10,315 nt of DNA, from positions 1 to 10,315 of the forward strand of contig CAZRMK010000071.1 of NCBI GenBank assembly GCA_964601165.1. The letters are read 5' to 3'. The notes under the pieces were generated by a model, which saw only the letters and a list, made by a program, of their open reading frames with translations, was not told the origin of the DNA and searched no databases. Below are positions 1 to 6,235 of this stretch, one piece after another. The position numbers and the translations under genes were made by a program. Each line of letters starts with the position of its first letter. Within the stretch, counting starts at the first letter, position 1. Source of the DNA: Thiosulfativibrio sp964601165. Lineage in GTDB: Bacteria > Pseudomonadota > Gammaproteobacteria > Thiomicrospirales > Thiomicrospiraceae.

Positions 1-55
1 AAACTATAAAAGGTGAAATAAATTAACAAATTTACAGAATAAAACTTGCTTAACC
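1..55. repeat. Left copy of 55-bp terminal inverted repeat, probable end of a mobile element
   Basis: The first 55 bases are the reverse complement of the last 55 (10261-10315), with a single mismatch at position 5 (t here; c in the reverse complement of the other copy). Identity stops exactly at base 55: inside it the left side continues with SDR-gene sequence and the right side with unrelated sequence. The inner terminus reads GGTTAAGCAAG outward from the window. The repeat replaces the rest of the SDR gene at 408-56, so it looks like the tip of an insertion sequence whose body lies outside the window. I cannot assign a family. An exact length of 55 at both ends also fits contigs cut at a repeat node by a k-mer assembler. 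Confidence 0.85.
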
Positions 56-408
56 AACACAAACCGCTTCACACCAGTTTCTACCGCTAAACGAGCCAAA
101 ACCAAAGTTGCATCACGATTCACCTTTCTAAATCCTGCTAAAGGATCATCTACATCGTCCTGCATAACATGTACTCGTGCGGCGAGATGAATAATAGTTT
201 CAACCCCGAGAAAGCTCTCTTTAATAGTTTTCAGCGTTGTTTCTGAAGATAAATCACCAAAATCAGCGACCACAAATTGGTTAATTTCAGCAGGCAATAG
301 TTTAGATGACTTGCGAACAATCGCATTTACTTGATTTTTTCTGCGTAATAATTCAACAACCAGTTCCTTACCAACAAACCCTGTTGCACCTGTAATTAAT
401 GTTTTCAT
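4..408 (-). pseudogene. 5' fragment of a second SDR epimerase/reductase gene, truncated by the left repeat
   Basis: This is the N-terminal part of an extended short-chain dehydrogenase/reductase. The NAD(P)-binding motif GATGFVG is at residues 7-13, followed by the family stretches IIHLAARVHVMQ, DPLAGFRKVN and ETGVKRFV. Native sequence ends near residue 117, where the catalytic Ser and Tyr-x3-Lys should follow. Instead the frame runs into the 55-bp repeat, which supplies about 16 foreign residues and a TAG stop at 6-4. Without its active site and C-terminal substrate domain the product should be inactive. It is clearly paralogous to the complete gene at 3995-4975, sharing the same blocks in the same order. 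It lies just after the initiating-transferase gene and the transposase unit, so it was probably a further sugar-nucleotide gene of the same cluster. The start ATG at 408 has only a weak AGGT upstream. Confidence 0.85.
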
Positions 409-458
409 GCTATTTAATACCTGAAATTGTTTTTAACCTGCTAATTTATCCGATATTT

Positions 459-469
459 CTCTGACCCTG
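459..469. repeat. Direct repeat CTCTGACCCTG, 3' boundary of the transposase/toxin unit
   Basis: The 11-mer CTCTGACCCTG occurs here and again at 2153-2163 in the same orientation. On the minus strand the site reads CAGGGTCAGAG, preceded by a partial tandem copy (GGGGTCA). The stop codon of the nucleotidyltransferase (TAG, 476-474) lies beside it, so the pair encloses exactly the two genes between. Possible roles are a transposase recognition end or a target duplication. No REP-like hairpin is obvious. Confidence 0.6.
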
Positions 470-473
470 ACCC

Positions 474-1094
474 CTAAAACCTTTTTTCAAAAAATTGCCT
501 TATATCTTGCTTGCTAATCTTCTCTTTTGGTTGCAGATATGATATGTTATCATCTTCAATATCATCAATATAAAGCAACCCCACAACAAATAGTTTATAT
601 GTAATCCCCTCTACGATATGCTCACTACATTTAAATATCTGCTTCAAGCTCATAGCATCCTTAGCCAAAAAATATAAATCGTAATAATCTCTATATTTAG
701 CCCTTAAAAACAACACATTTACTTTCATAGCAGCAATTTGTTCAAGTGTTGCTAAGTGAAATTGGCTACTATTTATAGGCTTCAAAAATTTCCAACATGC
801 AGCAAAAAAAGTAACTTTTACTCCATCAAGAAGTATGTCTATCTGCTCATCTGTTTTATTAAGTATCTCTATTTGTTCGAATTGTTTTATATATCTAAGA
901 ATCTCTTTGAGTTCAAAGTTATCATCATAAGTAAAAAAATCCAAATCCTCACTTTTGCGATGACAAAGGTGCAGTGTCAAAGCACTACCGCCCACAAGGA
1001 CATATTTATCTAAAAACGAACAACTATCTATCATCTGAAGCAATAGATCTTTTGTATTAGGAAGCAAGCAGTCTAAGTTTTTCAACTCTTTCAT
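474..1094 (-). CDS. AbiEii/AbiGii-like nucleotidyltransferase (toxin-like)
   Basis: The 206-residue product resembles DUF1814/AbiEii-type nucleotidyltransferases, the toxin half of AbiE type IV toxin-antitoxin and abortive-infection systems. The nucleotidyltransferase signature is at residues 35-54: GGSA, then R46-x-SED, then DLDFF with the metal-binding pair D50/D52. A second family block, KVNVLFLRAKYRDYYDLYFL, is at 124-143. The start at 1094 is chosen because AAAGGAG (1107-1101) sits 6 nt before it; an in-frame ATG at 1118 lacks such a site. The gene overlaps the transposase end by 38 bp, which implies translational coupling. No separate AbiEi-type antitoxin gene is present. The C-terminus of the overlapping transposase may take that place. 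Toxicity is not shown, and it could also be a domesticated or solitary enzyme. Confidence 0.8.
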   Translation of the reverse strand: MKELKNLDCLLPNTKDLLLQMIDSCSFLDKYVLVGGSALTLHLCHRKSEDLDFFTYDDNFELKEILRYIKQFEQIEILNKTDEQIDILLDGVKVTFFAACWKFLKPINSSQFHLATLEQIAAMKVNVLFLRAKYRDYYDLYFLAKDAMSLKQIFKCSEHIVEGITYKLFVVGLLYIDDIEDDNISYLQPKEKISKQDIRQFFEKRF

Positions 1095-2103
1095 TTCTAG
1101 CTCCTTTAAAATAATCACTTTCTACATCCATCCCAAAAAACACCCTAGCGATCATGAGGTTTGTTTTGATAAAAGCTTTATCACTTTTTAGTTTCTCTTC
1201 CCACACACTTTTTACTCTTTTTTTACCAAAAAGCTCAACACAGCTCTTTATATTATCAAAATCAGCATATTTCAATATATACTCTATAAGCAACTTCGCG
1301 CCAAACTCTTCATAAGATATATCCCTGCTATAACTCCAAAAAAGACCCTTGTCTCTTAGATACTCAAAAAGTTTTACTTTCTGTTTATACTTTTTATAAA
1401 TCTTTGACACAGTAGCTTTCGATACGCCTAGATGGTGTGCTATCTCTACCCCCTTGCGTCCATCTTTGATAGCTTTTGGTATAGAGTATTCTCTTGTATT
1501 AGTTTGGTTAAAATAACTCTCAAGTGGCTGCAAAAACTTTAGCTTGTATTGCTCATCATCAAGCTCAAATTTTGCATTAAAAATGCTATCAATCTCTTTT
1601 TGCTCATGATCTGTAATATTTTTATCAAAATCAACAATACCAATTAATTCATAATTTAACATTGAAAATTTAAAATTATCACTAGACATCGCCCATTTAT
1701 ACTCACCTATTTTTTTAGTGATATTTGCTTTTATGGGATTAAACTCTATATACTTGATCAGAGAGTGCAAATAGTTGTCATCAAAAACAAACCATGATTT
1801 AAATCTACCCTGCCAAAGAGGTCCTACTCTTTTATACTTATTGTTATAGTACACACTATATCTGGAGTTTATCTTTTGCATAAGTCTTGATAGATTTGAG
1901 TCGGTAGTTTTTAAAAGCAGATGATAATGATTTGACATCAAGCAAAAAGAAAACACCTCAAAACTATACTCCTCACTAGCTTCTTGGACAATATCTAAAA
2001 ACTTTATAAAATCCTCATCATCATGATATACACTACCTCTAGCTACACCACGATTGATAATATGATAAAAACCAGCCTTTTCAATTCTTAACTTTCTTGC
2101 CAC
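1057..2103 (-). CDS. REP-type Y1 (HUH) transposase with C-terminal HTH and antitoxin-like domain
   Basis: The first roughly 140 residues form an IS200-like/TnpA-REP domain: MARKLRIEKAGFYHIINRG at the N-terminus, metal-binding HYH (H59, H61) in CLMSNHYHLLL, RVGPLWQGRFKS at 92-103, and KYIEFNP at 117-123 with Y118 the likely nucleophile (Y111 is an alternative). Such enzymes cut single-stranded DNA at REP-like hairpins. At 348 residues it is far longer than single-domain members. A helix-turn-helix (GVEIAHHLGVSKATVSKIYK) spans 218-237. Residues 252-326 (GLFWSYSR, LLIEYILKYADFDNIK, WEEKL, NLMIARVFFGMD) resemble, from memory, the small DUF6922-type proteins encoded upstream of AbiEii genes. The start is GTG at 2103 after AAGAG. 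The downstream toxin-like gene overlaps its 3' end. The codon choice and protein style recall Campylobacterota, suggesting transfer. Confidence 0.85.
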   Translation of the reverse strand: MARKLRIEKAGFYHIINRGVARGSVYHDDEDFIKFLDIVQEASEEYSFEVFSFCLMSNHYHLLLKTTDSNLSRLMQKINSRYSVYYNNKYKRVGPLWQGRFKSWFVFDDNYLHSLIKYIEFNPIKANITKKIGEYKWAMSSDNFKFSMLNYELIGIVDFDKNITDHEQKEIDSIFNAKFELDDEQYKLKFLQPLESYFNQTNTREYSIPKAIKDGRKGVEIAHHLGVSKATVSKIYKKYKQKVKLFEYLRDKGLFWSYSRDISYEEFGAKLLIEYILKYADFDNIKSCVELFGKKRVKSVWEEKLKSDKAFIKTNLMIARVFFGMDVESDYFKGARNERVEKLRLLAS

Positions 2104-2123
2104 TTTAAACTCTTTTTTACTTT

Positions 2124-2151
2124 ATTGTATCCAGTTTTTAGAAAAAGTAAA
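2124..2151 (-). promoter_or_regulatory. Candidate sigma-70 promoter for the transposase/toxin pair
   Basis: On the minus strand TTTACT (2151-2146) is separated by 16 nt from TACAAT (2129-2124), about 20 bp before the GTG start. The -10 is a good match and the -35 a moderate one. It lies inside the CTCTGACCCTG boundary at 2153-2163, so the unit carries its own promoter. Confidence 0.45.
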
Positions 2152-2152
2152 C

Positions 2153-2163
2153 CTCTGACCCTG
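2153..2163. repeat. Direct repeat CTCTGACCCTG, 5' boundary of the transposase/toxin unit
   Basis: This is the second copy of the 11-mer at 459-469, in the same orientation. It lies 50 bp upstream of the transposase start and about 60 bp past the stop of the initiating transferase. Together the two copies delimit a unit of about 1.7 kb containing only the transposase and the nucleotidyltransferase. Confidence 0.6.
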
Positions 2164-2223
2164 CAGCCTAAAAAAGGGCCTTATAAGTTAATAAAGTTAA
2201 GTGTTTCCTTACATTACTAAAAG

Positions 2224-2784
2224 CTAGTGTGATACCCCGTCACGCTTAATAACTTTTAAAAAGGTTTTCCATAAAATATAAATATCAAACCAAAAACTAC
2301 GTTTTTGTAAATATTCAAGATCTAAGGTTACTTTTTCAGGGATAGGAAGCTCATCTCGACCATTAATTTGTGCCCAGCCAGTTAAACCAGGTAATAAGTT
2401 ATCAACATTATATTCACTTCGTAAAGTTATTAAATCATCTTGATTAAACAATGCCGGACGTGGCCCTACAAAACTCATATCTCCTTTTAAAATACACCAA
2501 AGTTGCGGTAATTCATCTAAACTAGATTTTCTTAAAAACCCACCTATCGGCGTTAATAAACTTTTAGGATCTTGCAATAAATGTGTTGCTACCGCAGGGG
2601 TATCCATTTTCATACTTCTAAACTTAGGCATTTTAAAAGTTTTATTATCTTTACCCATTCTATCAGACCAATATAAAACTGAACCTTTCGACGTTAGTTT
2701 AACCAATAAGGCAACCACTAAAATAGGCAATAATAACAATAAGATAGCAATTACTGCTAAAAACAAATCAAACAAATTTTTCAT
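2224..2784 (-). CDS. PglC-type initiating phosphoglycosyl transferase (bacterial sugar transferase)
   Basis: The 186-residue length and layout fit small monotopic polyprenol-phosphate phosphoglycosyl transferases (PF02397). These start O-antigen or glycan assembly by moving a sugar-1-phosphate from a UDP-sugar to undecaprenyl phosphate at the inner face of the cytoplasmic membrane. Residues 3-30 form a re-entrant hydrophobic helix with a central proline (P20). KFRSMK at 54-59, the catalytic dyad D90-E91 in SSLDELPQLW, DMSFVGPRP at 102-110 and PGLTGWAQINGRD at 132-144 are all present. The substrate is unknown: relatives use UDP-diNAcBac, UDP-QuiNAc or UDP-D-FucNAc, and the SDR gene at 3995-4975 could supply one of the latter two. 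The gene appears intact. It is separated from that SDR by about 1.2 kb holding comEA-like and nuclease remains. No strong Shine-Dalgarno precedes the ATG. Confidence 0.92.
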   Translation of the reverse strand: MKNLFDLFLAVIAILLLLLPILVVALLVKLTSKGSVLYWSDRMGKDNKTFKMPKFRSMKMDTPAVATHLLQDPKSLLTPIGGFLRKSSLDELPQLWCILKGDMSFVGPRPALFNQDDLITLRSEYNVDNLLPGLTGWAQINGRDELPIPEKVTLDLEYLQKRSFWFDIYILWKTFLKVIKRDGVSH

Positions 2785-2996
2785 TTTAGAAGCTTATATA
2801 AGTGTCTTATTATGCAACCTAAGTCCTGCAAGTGCTTGCACACATAATATCGTAAGCTATTAATTCATATAGAAAACTTTAATTCTTCGGGAATATCAAC
2901 AAGTATTCCGCTCAAATTAAAACTGCTCTACAAACCAATTCCTTACGCTATATATGTACAATCACTTGCAAGATTTAGGTGTAAATGGAAAAGATT
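2785..2996. other. Intergenic gap upstream of the initiating transferase
   Basis: I see no coding sequence in these 212 bp. The gap holds a near-palindrome TGCAAGTGCTTGCA (2827-2840) and a short inverted repeat GGAATA/TATTCC (2890-2895 and 2904-2909, 8-nt loop). Neither is followed by a T-run on the transcribed strand, so neither is a convincing terminator. It presumably contains the promoter for the transferase, but none stands out. Confidence 0.4.
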
Positions 2997-3245
2997 TTAA
3001 AATTCCAAATCGTCTCTAATTTTCTCTAAAGTTTTTTTGCCAATGCCTTTCACTTCAAGTAAATCTTCAGGCTTAGTACACCTTATTTTTTGGCAGTGTT
3101 CTACGATTAATACCGATCTTTTTTCACCAACTCCATGCAATGCTGTAGCTATTTCTCCTGCACTTGCAGTATTTACATTAACAGCATACGCTTGGCTTGT
3201 TAGTAATATCGCAATTAAAAACCCCATCATTTTTTTATAAAACAT
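2997..3245 (-). CDS. Secreted ComEA-like helix-hairpin-helix protein
   Basis: The 82-residue product has a cleavable signal peptide (residues 1-21, ending in SQAYA). The mature part is a tandem helix-hairpin-helix: VNVNTASAGEIATALHGVGEK at about 22-42, then EDLLEVKGIGKKTLEKIRDD at 60-79. The NVNTAS opening and the LxGxG and VKGIGKKT hairpins are typical of ComEA, the periplasmic double-stranded DNA-binding protein of natural transformation. Two cysteines (C51, C56) might form a disulfide. The start at 3245 is preferred because GGAG lies 9 nt upstream and the signal peptide begins cleanly; the ATG at 3260 is the alternative. Small comEA-like genes occur beside O-antigen loci in pseudomonads (near wbpM), so it may mark the original downstream edge of the locus. 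A role in DNA uptake is inferred from family only. Confidence 0.85.
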   Translation of the reverse strand: MFYKKMMGFLIAILLTSQAYAVNVNTASAGEIATALHGVGEKRSVLIVEHCQKIRCTKPEDLLEVKGIGKKTLEKIRDDLEF

Positions 3246-3284
3246 TATCTTTATCTCCATAAATTATTAAAAATCATCTACTTA

Positions 3285-3302
3285 CTTAAGGCCTTCCTTA
3301 AG
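3285..3302. other. Inverted repeat CTTAAGG/CCTTAAG between the nuclease remnant and comEA-like gene
   Basis: CTTAAGG (3285-3291) and CCTTAAG (3296-3302) are separated by 4 nt. The right arm is also part of the perfect palindrome TTCCTTAAGGAA (3294-3305). The repeat lies 8 bp past the stop of the broken nuclease gene and 40 bp before comEA. It lacks a T-run, so it is a weak terminator candidate; an operator or mobile-element scar is also possible. Confidence 0.35.
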
Positions 3303-3309
3303 GAAACTC

Positions 3310-3854
3310 TTAATTGTATGGTAAAATAGTCTCAATGATATCTCCCTTTCTTTGTAACAAGATTACATTATTTTCCAAGGCTTTTTCTTTTACATCATCA
3401 TTTATATTAAAACTGGCTAAACCTAAGTGATGATTATACATCTTTATATTCTGGGTATAGTTTTTTAAAGTTTTTATACTTCTTATTTACTAATCTATCT
3501 ATATCAGCTACATGAGCTTTATATTTTGTTTCTATTATAGCTACATCAGCCCCATTCACTAATAAAATATCATACTCATCTTCTATAGAATTTTTTCTTC
3601 TAGTAACATTTTTATCAATAAAATCATACTCTATTCCTGCTAAGGTTGGATTGTCGGCTAAAGAGTTATAAAAAAAACTCCTCTGCTACATCCCCTTGAT
3701 TGTTACCTATATTGCCCAGCATCTTGCTAACCTTGTCTAGCCTTCTATCTGATTTTTCTTGTGAGGCTTCTAGCCTTAAACCTGAAGATTTTAACTCAAG
3801 ATTCGAGCTCTTTAGTTCAAGTATAGCCTGTGATAAATCCTCTTTAGTTACCAT
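3310..3854 (-). pseudogene. Frameshifted PD-(D/E)XK nuclease-like gene with N-terminal coiled coil
   Basis: Three consecutive reading frames join into one protein of about 185 residues. Frame 1 starts with ATG at 3854 (AAAGGG upstream) and encodes a coiled-coil-like stretch (AILELKSSNLELKSS...) up to NNQGDVAEEFF. At an 8-T run (3677-3670), where 7 would keep frame, it passes to frame 2: YNSLADNPTLAGIEYDF, DEYDILLVNGADVAIIETK, DRLVNKKYKNFKKLYPEY. Near 3443-3432 a second shift leads to frame 3: YNHHLGLASFNINDDVKE and VILLQRKGDIIETILPYN, ending with TAA at 3312-3310. The D-(x)n-ExK arrangement in EYDILLVNGADVAIIETKYK fits a PD-(D/E)XK nuclease fold. Such coiled-coil nuclease-like proteins of unknown role are common in AT-rich bacteria. 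Two independent indels argue for a decayed gene, although sequencing error at the homopolymer cannot be excluded for the first. Confidence 0.8.
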
Positions 3855-3867
3855 AATATTACCCTTT

Positions 3868-3889
3868 GAGACCTTTATATAAATTCAAT
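3868..3889. repeat. Possible relic of the MITE terminal repeat
   Basis: GAGACCTTTATATAAATTCAAT closely resembles the left end of the MITE at 6241 (GAGACCTTTGCATAATTCAAT), sharing GAGACCTTT, AT and AATTCAAT in the same order with two substitutions and a 1-nt gap. No partner end (AAAGGTCTC) is visible nearby, so this would be a decayed or deleted copy just upstream of the nuclease remnant. Chance similarity in AT-rich DNA is possible. Confidence 0.35.
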
Positions 3890-3994
3890 ATTTATATTAT
3901 ATCATTACAGATTTAGTCATACCCAAACTCATGGCTTGTTCCCTTAATACAGTGATACGAATTCAAGCTTTAAATCGGACAGTAGTTAGTAAAA

Positions 3995-4975
3995 TTACTT
4001 TTTTAAAAAAGCATCGGCGGTTTTCTTTAACTGCTCATCCATGCTAATTACAGGTTTCCAGTCTAATAAATCACAAGCTTTTGAACTATCCACCTGCAAA
4101 GAACCAAACAAACGATTTGCCATATCTTTTTTACCTAATAATCTAGCAAAAAAAGTCATTAATCCCACAGGAACAGGAATTAACCATGCGCGTTTATTTA
4201 GTGACTTAGCTACTTTTTGCAATAACTGGGTTGTTGAAACCTCTTCACCATCTGAAATAAGAAAAACTTCATTTGTTGCTTGGGGAGATTTTTCTCTATC
4301 TGCACACAACATAATAAAATCTACCAAATTATCTAAAGCAACTAAAGAGCGTTTATTGTAAATGGCGCCAAGCGGCAAAGGAACTCCTTTATTTACCCAT
4401 TTTAACATCGAAGCAAAATTAGCCTTGACTCCTTGAGCATAAACTAATGGAGGTCTAATAATCACAACCTCCATTCCAGTATCTTGTGCAATTTTTAATA
4501 AACCCTGCTCGGCTTCATATTTGGAAAGTCCATAAGGGTCTTTAGGGGGTTGAAAAACTTCTTCAGAAAAGGGCTGCCGAGATAAAGTTAATTCACCATT
4601 TACTTTAATTGAGCTTAAAAATATAAACCGTTTCACGCCTGCTTCTGCCGCCATGCTTGCCAAAATTAATGTCGCATAACAATTAATTTTTCTAAATTCC
4701 GTCAATGGATCTACGGAATCCTCCTGCATCACATGCACTCGTGCTGCAGTGTGAATCAATACATCTACATTCTGTAATTTTTCAGTTAGTTTAGCTGAAA
4801 TACTTGGAGACGATATCGTCGACAAATCCTCTATTAAAAGCTGTTCTACGCCCACAGGTAAAGTAGCTTTTTTTCTAACCATGGCAACGACTTGCTTATT
4901 TTTACCCTGTAAGCAAGCAACCAAACAACTACCAACAAAGCCTGTAGCACCTGTTACTAATATTTTATTTTTCAT
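3995..4975 (-). CDS. Extended SDR nucleotide-sugar 4-epimerase/reductase (WbpV/WbjF-like)
   Basis: The 326-residue product is a complete extended short-chain dehydrogenase/reductase. The Rossmann motif GATGFVG is at 9-15, IHTAARVHVMQ at 74-84, the catalytic serine in FLSSIKVNGE (S121/S122) and Y148-x3-K152 in DPYGLSKYEAEQ. Members in this position are annotated as UDP-GlcNAc 4-epimerases, or as 4-keto reductases making UDP-QuiNAc or UDP-D-FucNAc for the initiating transferase. The sequence alone does not decide between them. The ATG overlaps the 3' end of the preceding glycosyltransferase gene by 11 nt (ATGAAAAATAA), so translation is probably coupled. It is paralogous to the truncated SDR fragment at 4-408. 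Gene order after wbjB-C-D and a glycosyltransferase parallels wbjF of the P. aeruginosa O11 locus as I recall it. Confidence 0.88.
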   Translation of the reverse strand: MKNKILVTGATGFVGSCLVACLQGKNKQVVAMVRKKATLPVGVEQLLIEDLSTISSPSISAKLTEKLQNVDVLIHTAARVHVMQEDSVDPLTEFRKINCYATLILASMAAEAGVKRFIFLSSIKVNGELTLSRQPFSEEVFQPPKDPYGLSKYEAEQGLLKIAQDTGMEVVIIRPPLVYAQGVKANFASMLKWVNKGVPLPLGAIYNKRSLVALDNLVDFIMLCADREKSPQATNEVFLISDGEEVSTTQLLQKVAKSLNKRAWLIPVPVGLMTFFARLLGKKDMANRLFGSLQVDSSKACDLLDWKPVISMDEQLKKTADAFLKK

Positions 4976-6233
4976 TAGCAGAAGCCTTTTTTCTATCGTT
5001 TAATACAGAATAATCAAGTATAGATTTTTTTAAAAAACTTTCTAACTGAGTAATTAATTTATTTCTATCAAACTCAATGTCAGAATATGTTTTAGCATTA
5101 TTACCAAGAACACTAAGTTGATCTTTACTAAGGTTAGACATTAACTTAATATTATTTGCAAGTGTTTCTGCATCTCCTGATTCTGCTGTATAGCCACAAT
5201 TAGCTTCTTTTACTACCCTAGAGCCTTCTCCTGATAGCATTGTTAATATAGGTTTACTTGCAGCCATATAAGATTGAACTTTTCCTGGAATCGTCATAGA
5301 AAAAATGTCATCTTCTTTTAAAGAGACAAGTAGAGCATCTGCGGAATAATAAAAACTTGGCATATTTTCAAGAGGATGTCGTCCTAACAAAGAAATATAA
5401 TCAGCAAGATCACGCGTTTTTATTTCTTCTATTAGCCATTTCATAGCTCTTCCATCACCAACTATAAAAAACTTACAATTAATGTTTTTATTTTTTAAAA
5501 TTTCTACTGCTGAAATAATACTTGGAAAATCTTGTGCATCGCCTATATTACCGGCGAATAATATTTTAAACTCGGTGTAACCGTCCATTTCTACAATAGG
5601 AATAAAATTAATAGATGAAAATATTTTTTCCGACCAATTAGGGAAATATTTTATTTTTGTTTTATCTTTACAATAATTAGAAATACCTTCCTCAAATGCT
5701 TTTGACTGCCCTAAAATCAAATCACAACGATTATAGATAAACGAAACTAACTTACCAACAGCCTTTAAAGACGTTTTAGACTTAACGACACCAACCGCCT
5801 CTAATGTTTCTGGCCATAAATCTTGAACCCAAAATACAATTGGAGATTTTTTTAAAAACTTAAGGTAAATAGCAGGTAAACCAACCGTTATCGGAGAGGG
5901 TTGAAAAGCAAAGATAACATCAAACTTTTTGTTTTTTAACTTCCATGCTCCAATAAATGTTGCTGAAAAAGCATAGGATAAATAATTAAGAACTAATTTT
6001 ATAGAACTATCTTTACCTCTCGCAATCATAGGAACACGAATAACATTACAACCCTCATAATGATCAAGTTTTTCTGCATTATCTATATAATCTTTAAATA
6101 CGTCTCCTTCAGGATAATTAGGCTTGCCTGTTAAAACAGTAACTTCATGACCTCTTTTAGATAGCTCAGAACATAAATCATTAATGCGAAAGTTTTCAGG
6201 CCAAAAATACTGAGTAACAATTAAAATATTCAT
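4965..6233 (-). CDS. wbuB: GT4-family glycosyltransferase, WbuB-like L-FucNAc transferase
   Basis: The 422-residue GT-B glycosyltransferase begins MNILIVTQYFWPENFRIND, the usual start of WbuB/WbjE-type enzymes that transfer N-acetyl-L-fucosamine to the growing lipid-linked O unit in the cytoplasm. Further GT4 blocks are FWVQDLWPETLEAVG, ILFAGNIGDAQDF (start of the donor-binding domain) and TIPGKVQSYMAASKPIL, followed by GYTAESGDAE. I place the start at the ATG 6233-6231. The frame stays open to 6302, but those 23 extra residues are encoded by the MITE and its flank, not by family sequence. The new upstream context gives AAAGG (from the MITE terminal repeat) 11 nt before the ATG. It follows the three FucNAc synthesis genes and overlaps the SDR gene by 11 nt. 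Acceptor and linkage are unknown. Confidence 0.88.
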   Translation of the reverse strand: MNILIVTQYFWPENFRINDLCSELSKRGHEVTVLTGKPNYPEGDVFKDYIDNAEKLDHYEGCNVIRVPMIARGKDSSIKLVLNYLSYAFSATFIGAWKLKNKKFDVIFAFQPSPITVGLPAIYLKFLKKSPIVFWVQDLWPETLEAVGVVKSKTSLKAVGKLVSFIYNRCDLILGQSKAFEEGISNYCKDKTKIKYFPNWSEKIFSSINFIPIVEMDGYTEFKILFAGNIGDAQDFPSIISAVEILKNKNINCKFFIVGDGRAMKWLIEEIKTRDLADYISLLGRHPLENMPSFYYSADALLVSLKEDDIFSMTIPGKVQSYMAASKPILTMLSGEGSRVVKEANCGYTAESGDAETLANNIKLMSNLSKDQLSVLGNNAKTYSDIEFDRNKLITQLESFLKKSILDYSVLNDRKKASANEK

Positions 6234-6235
6234 AG

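Noticed and set aside
756..1013. Plus-strand open frame of 85 codons
   Set aside because: It lies wholly antisense to the nucleotidyltransferase gene, with no recognisable product. The same applies to the plus-strand frames at 3037-3240, 3700-3882, 4041-4361 and 8755-8943.
2827..2909. Short palindromes upstream of the initiating transferase as terminator or operator
   Set aside because: TGCAAGTGCTTGCA and GGAATA/TATTCC are short, lack T-runs and are easily expected by chance in AT-rich DNA.
3666..3854. Stand-alone 62-residue hypothetical gene
   Set aside because: It is only the first frame of the nuclease remnant; the protein continues in two other frames to 3310.
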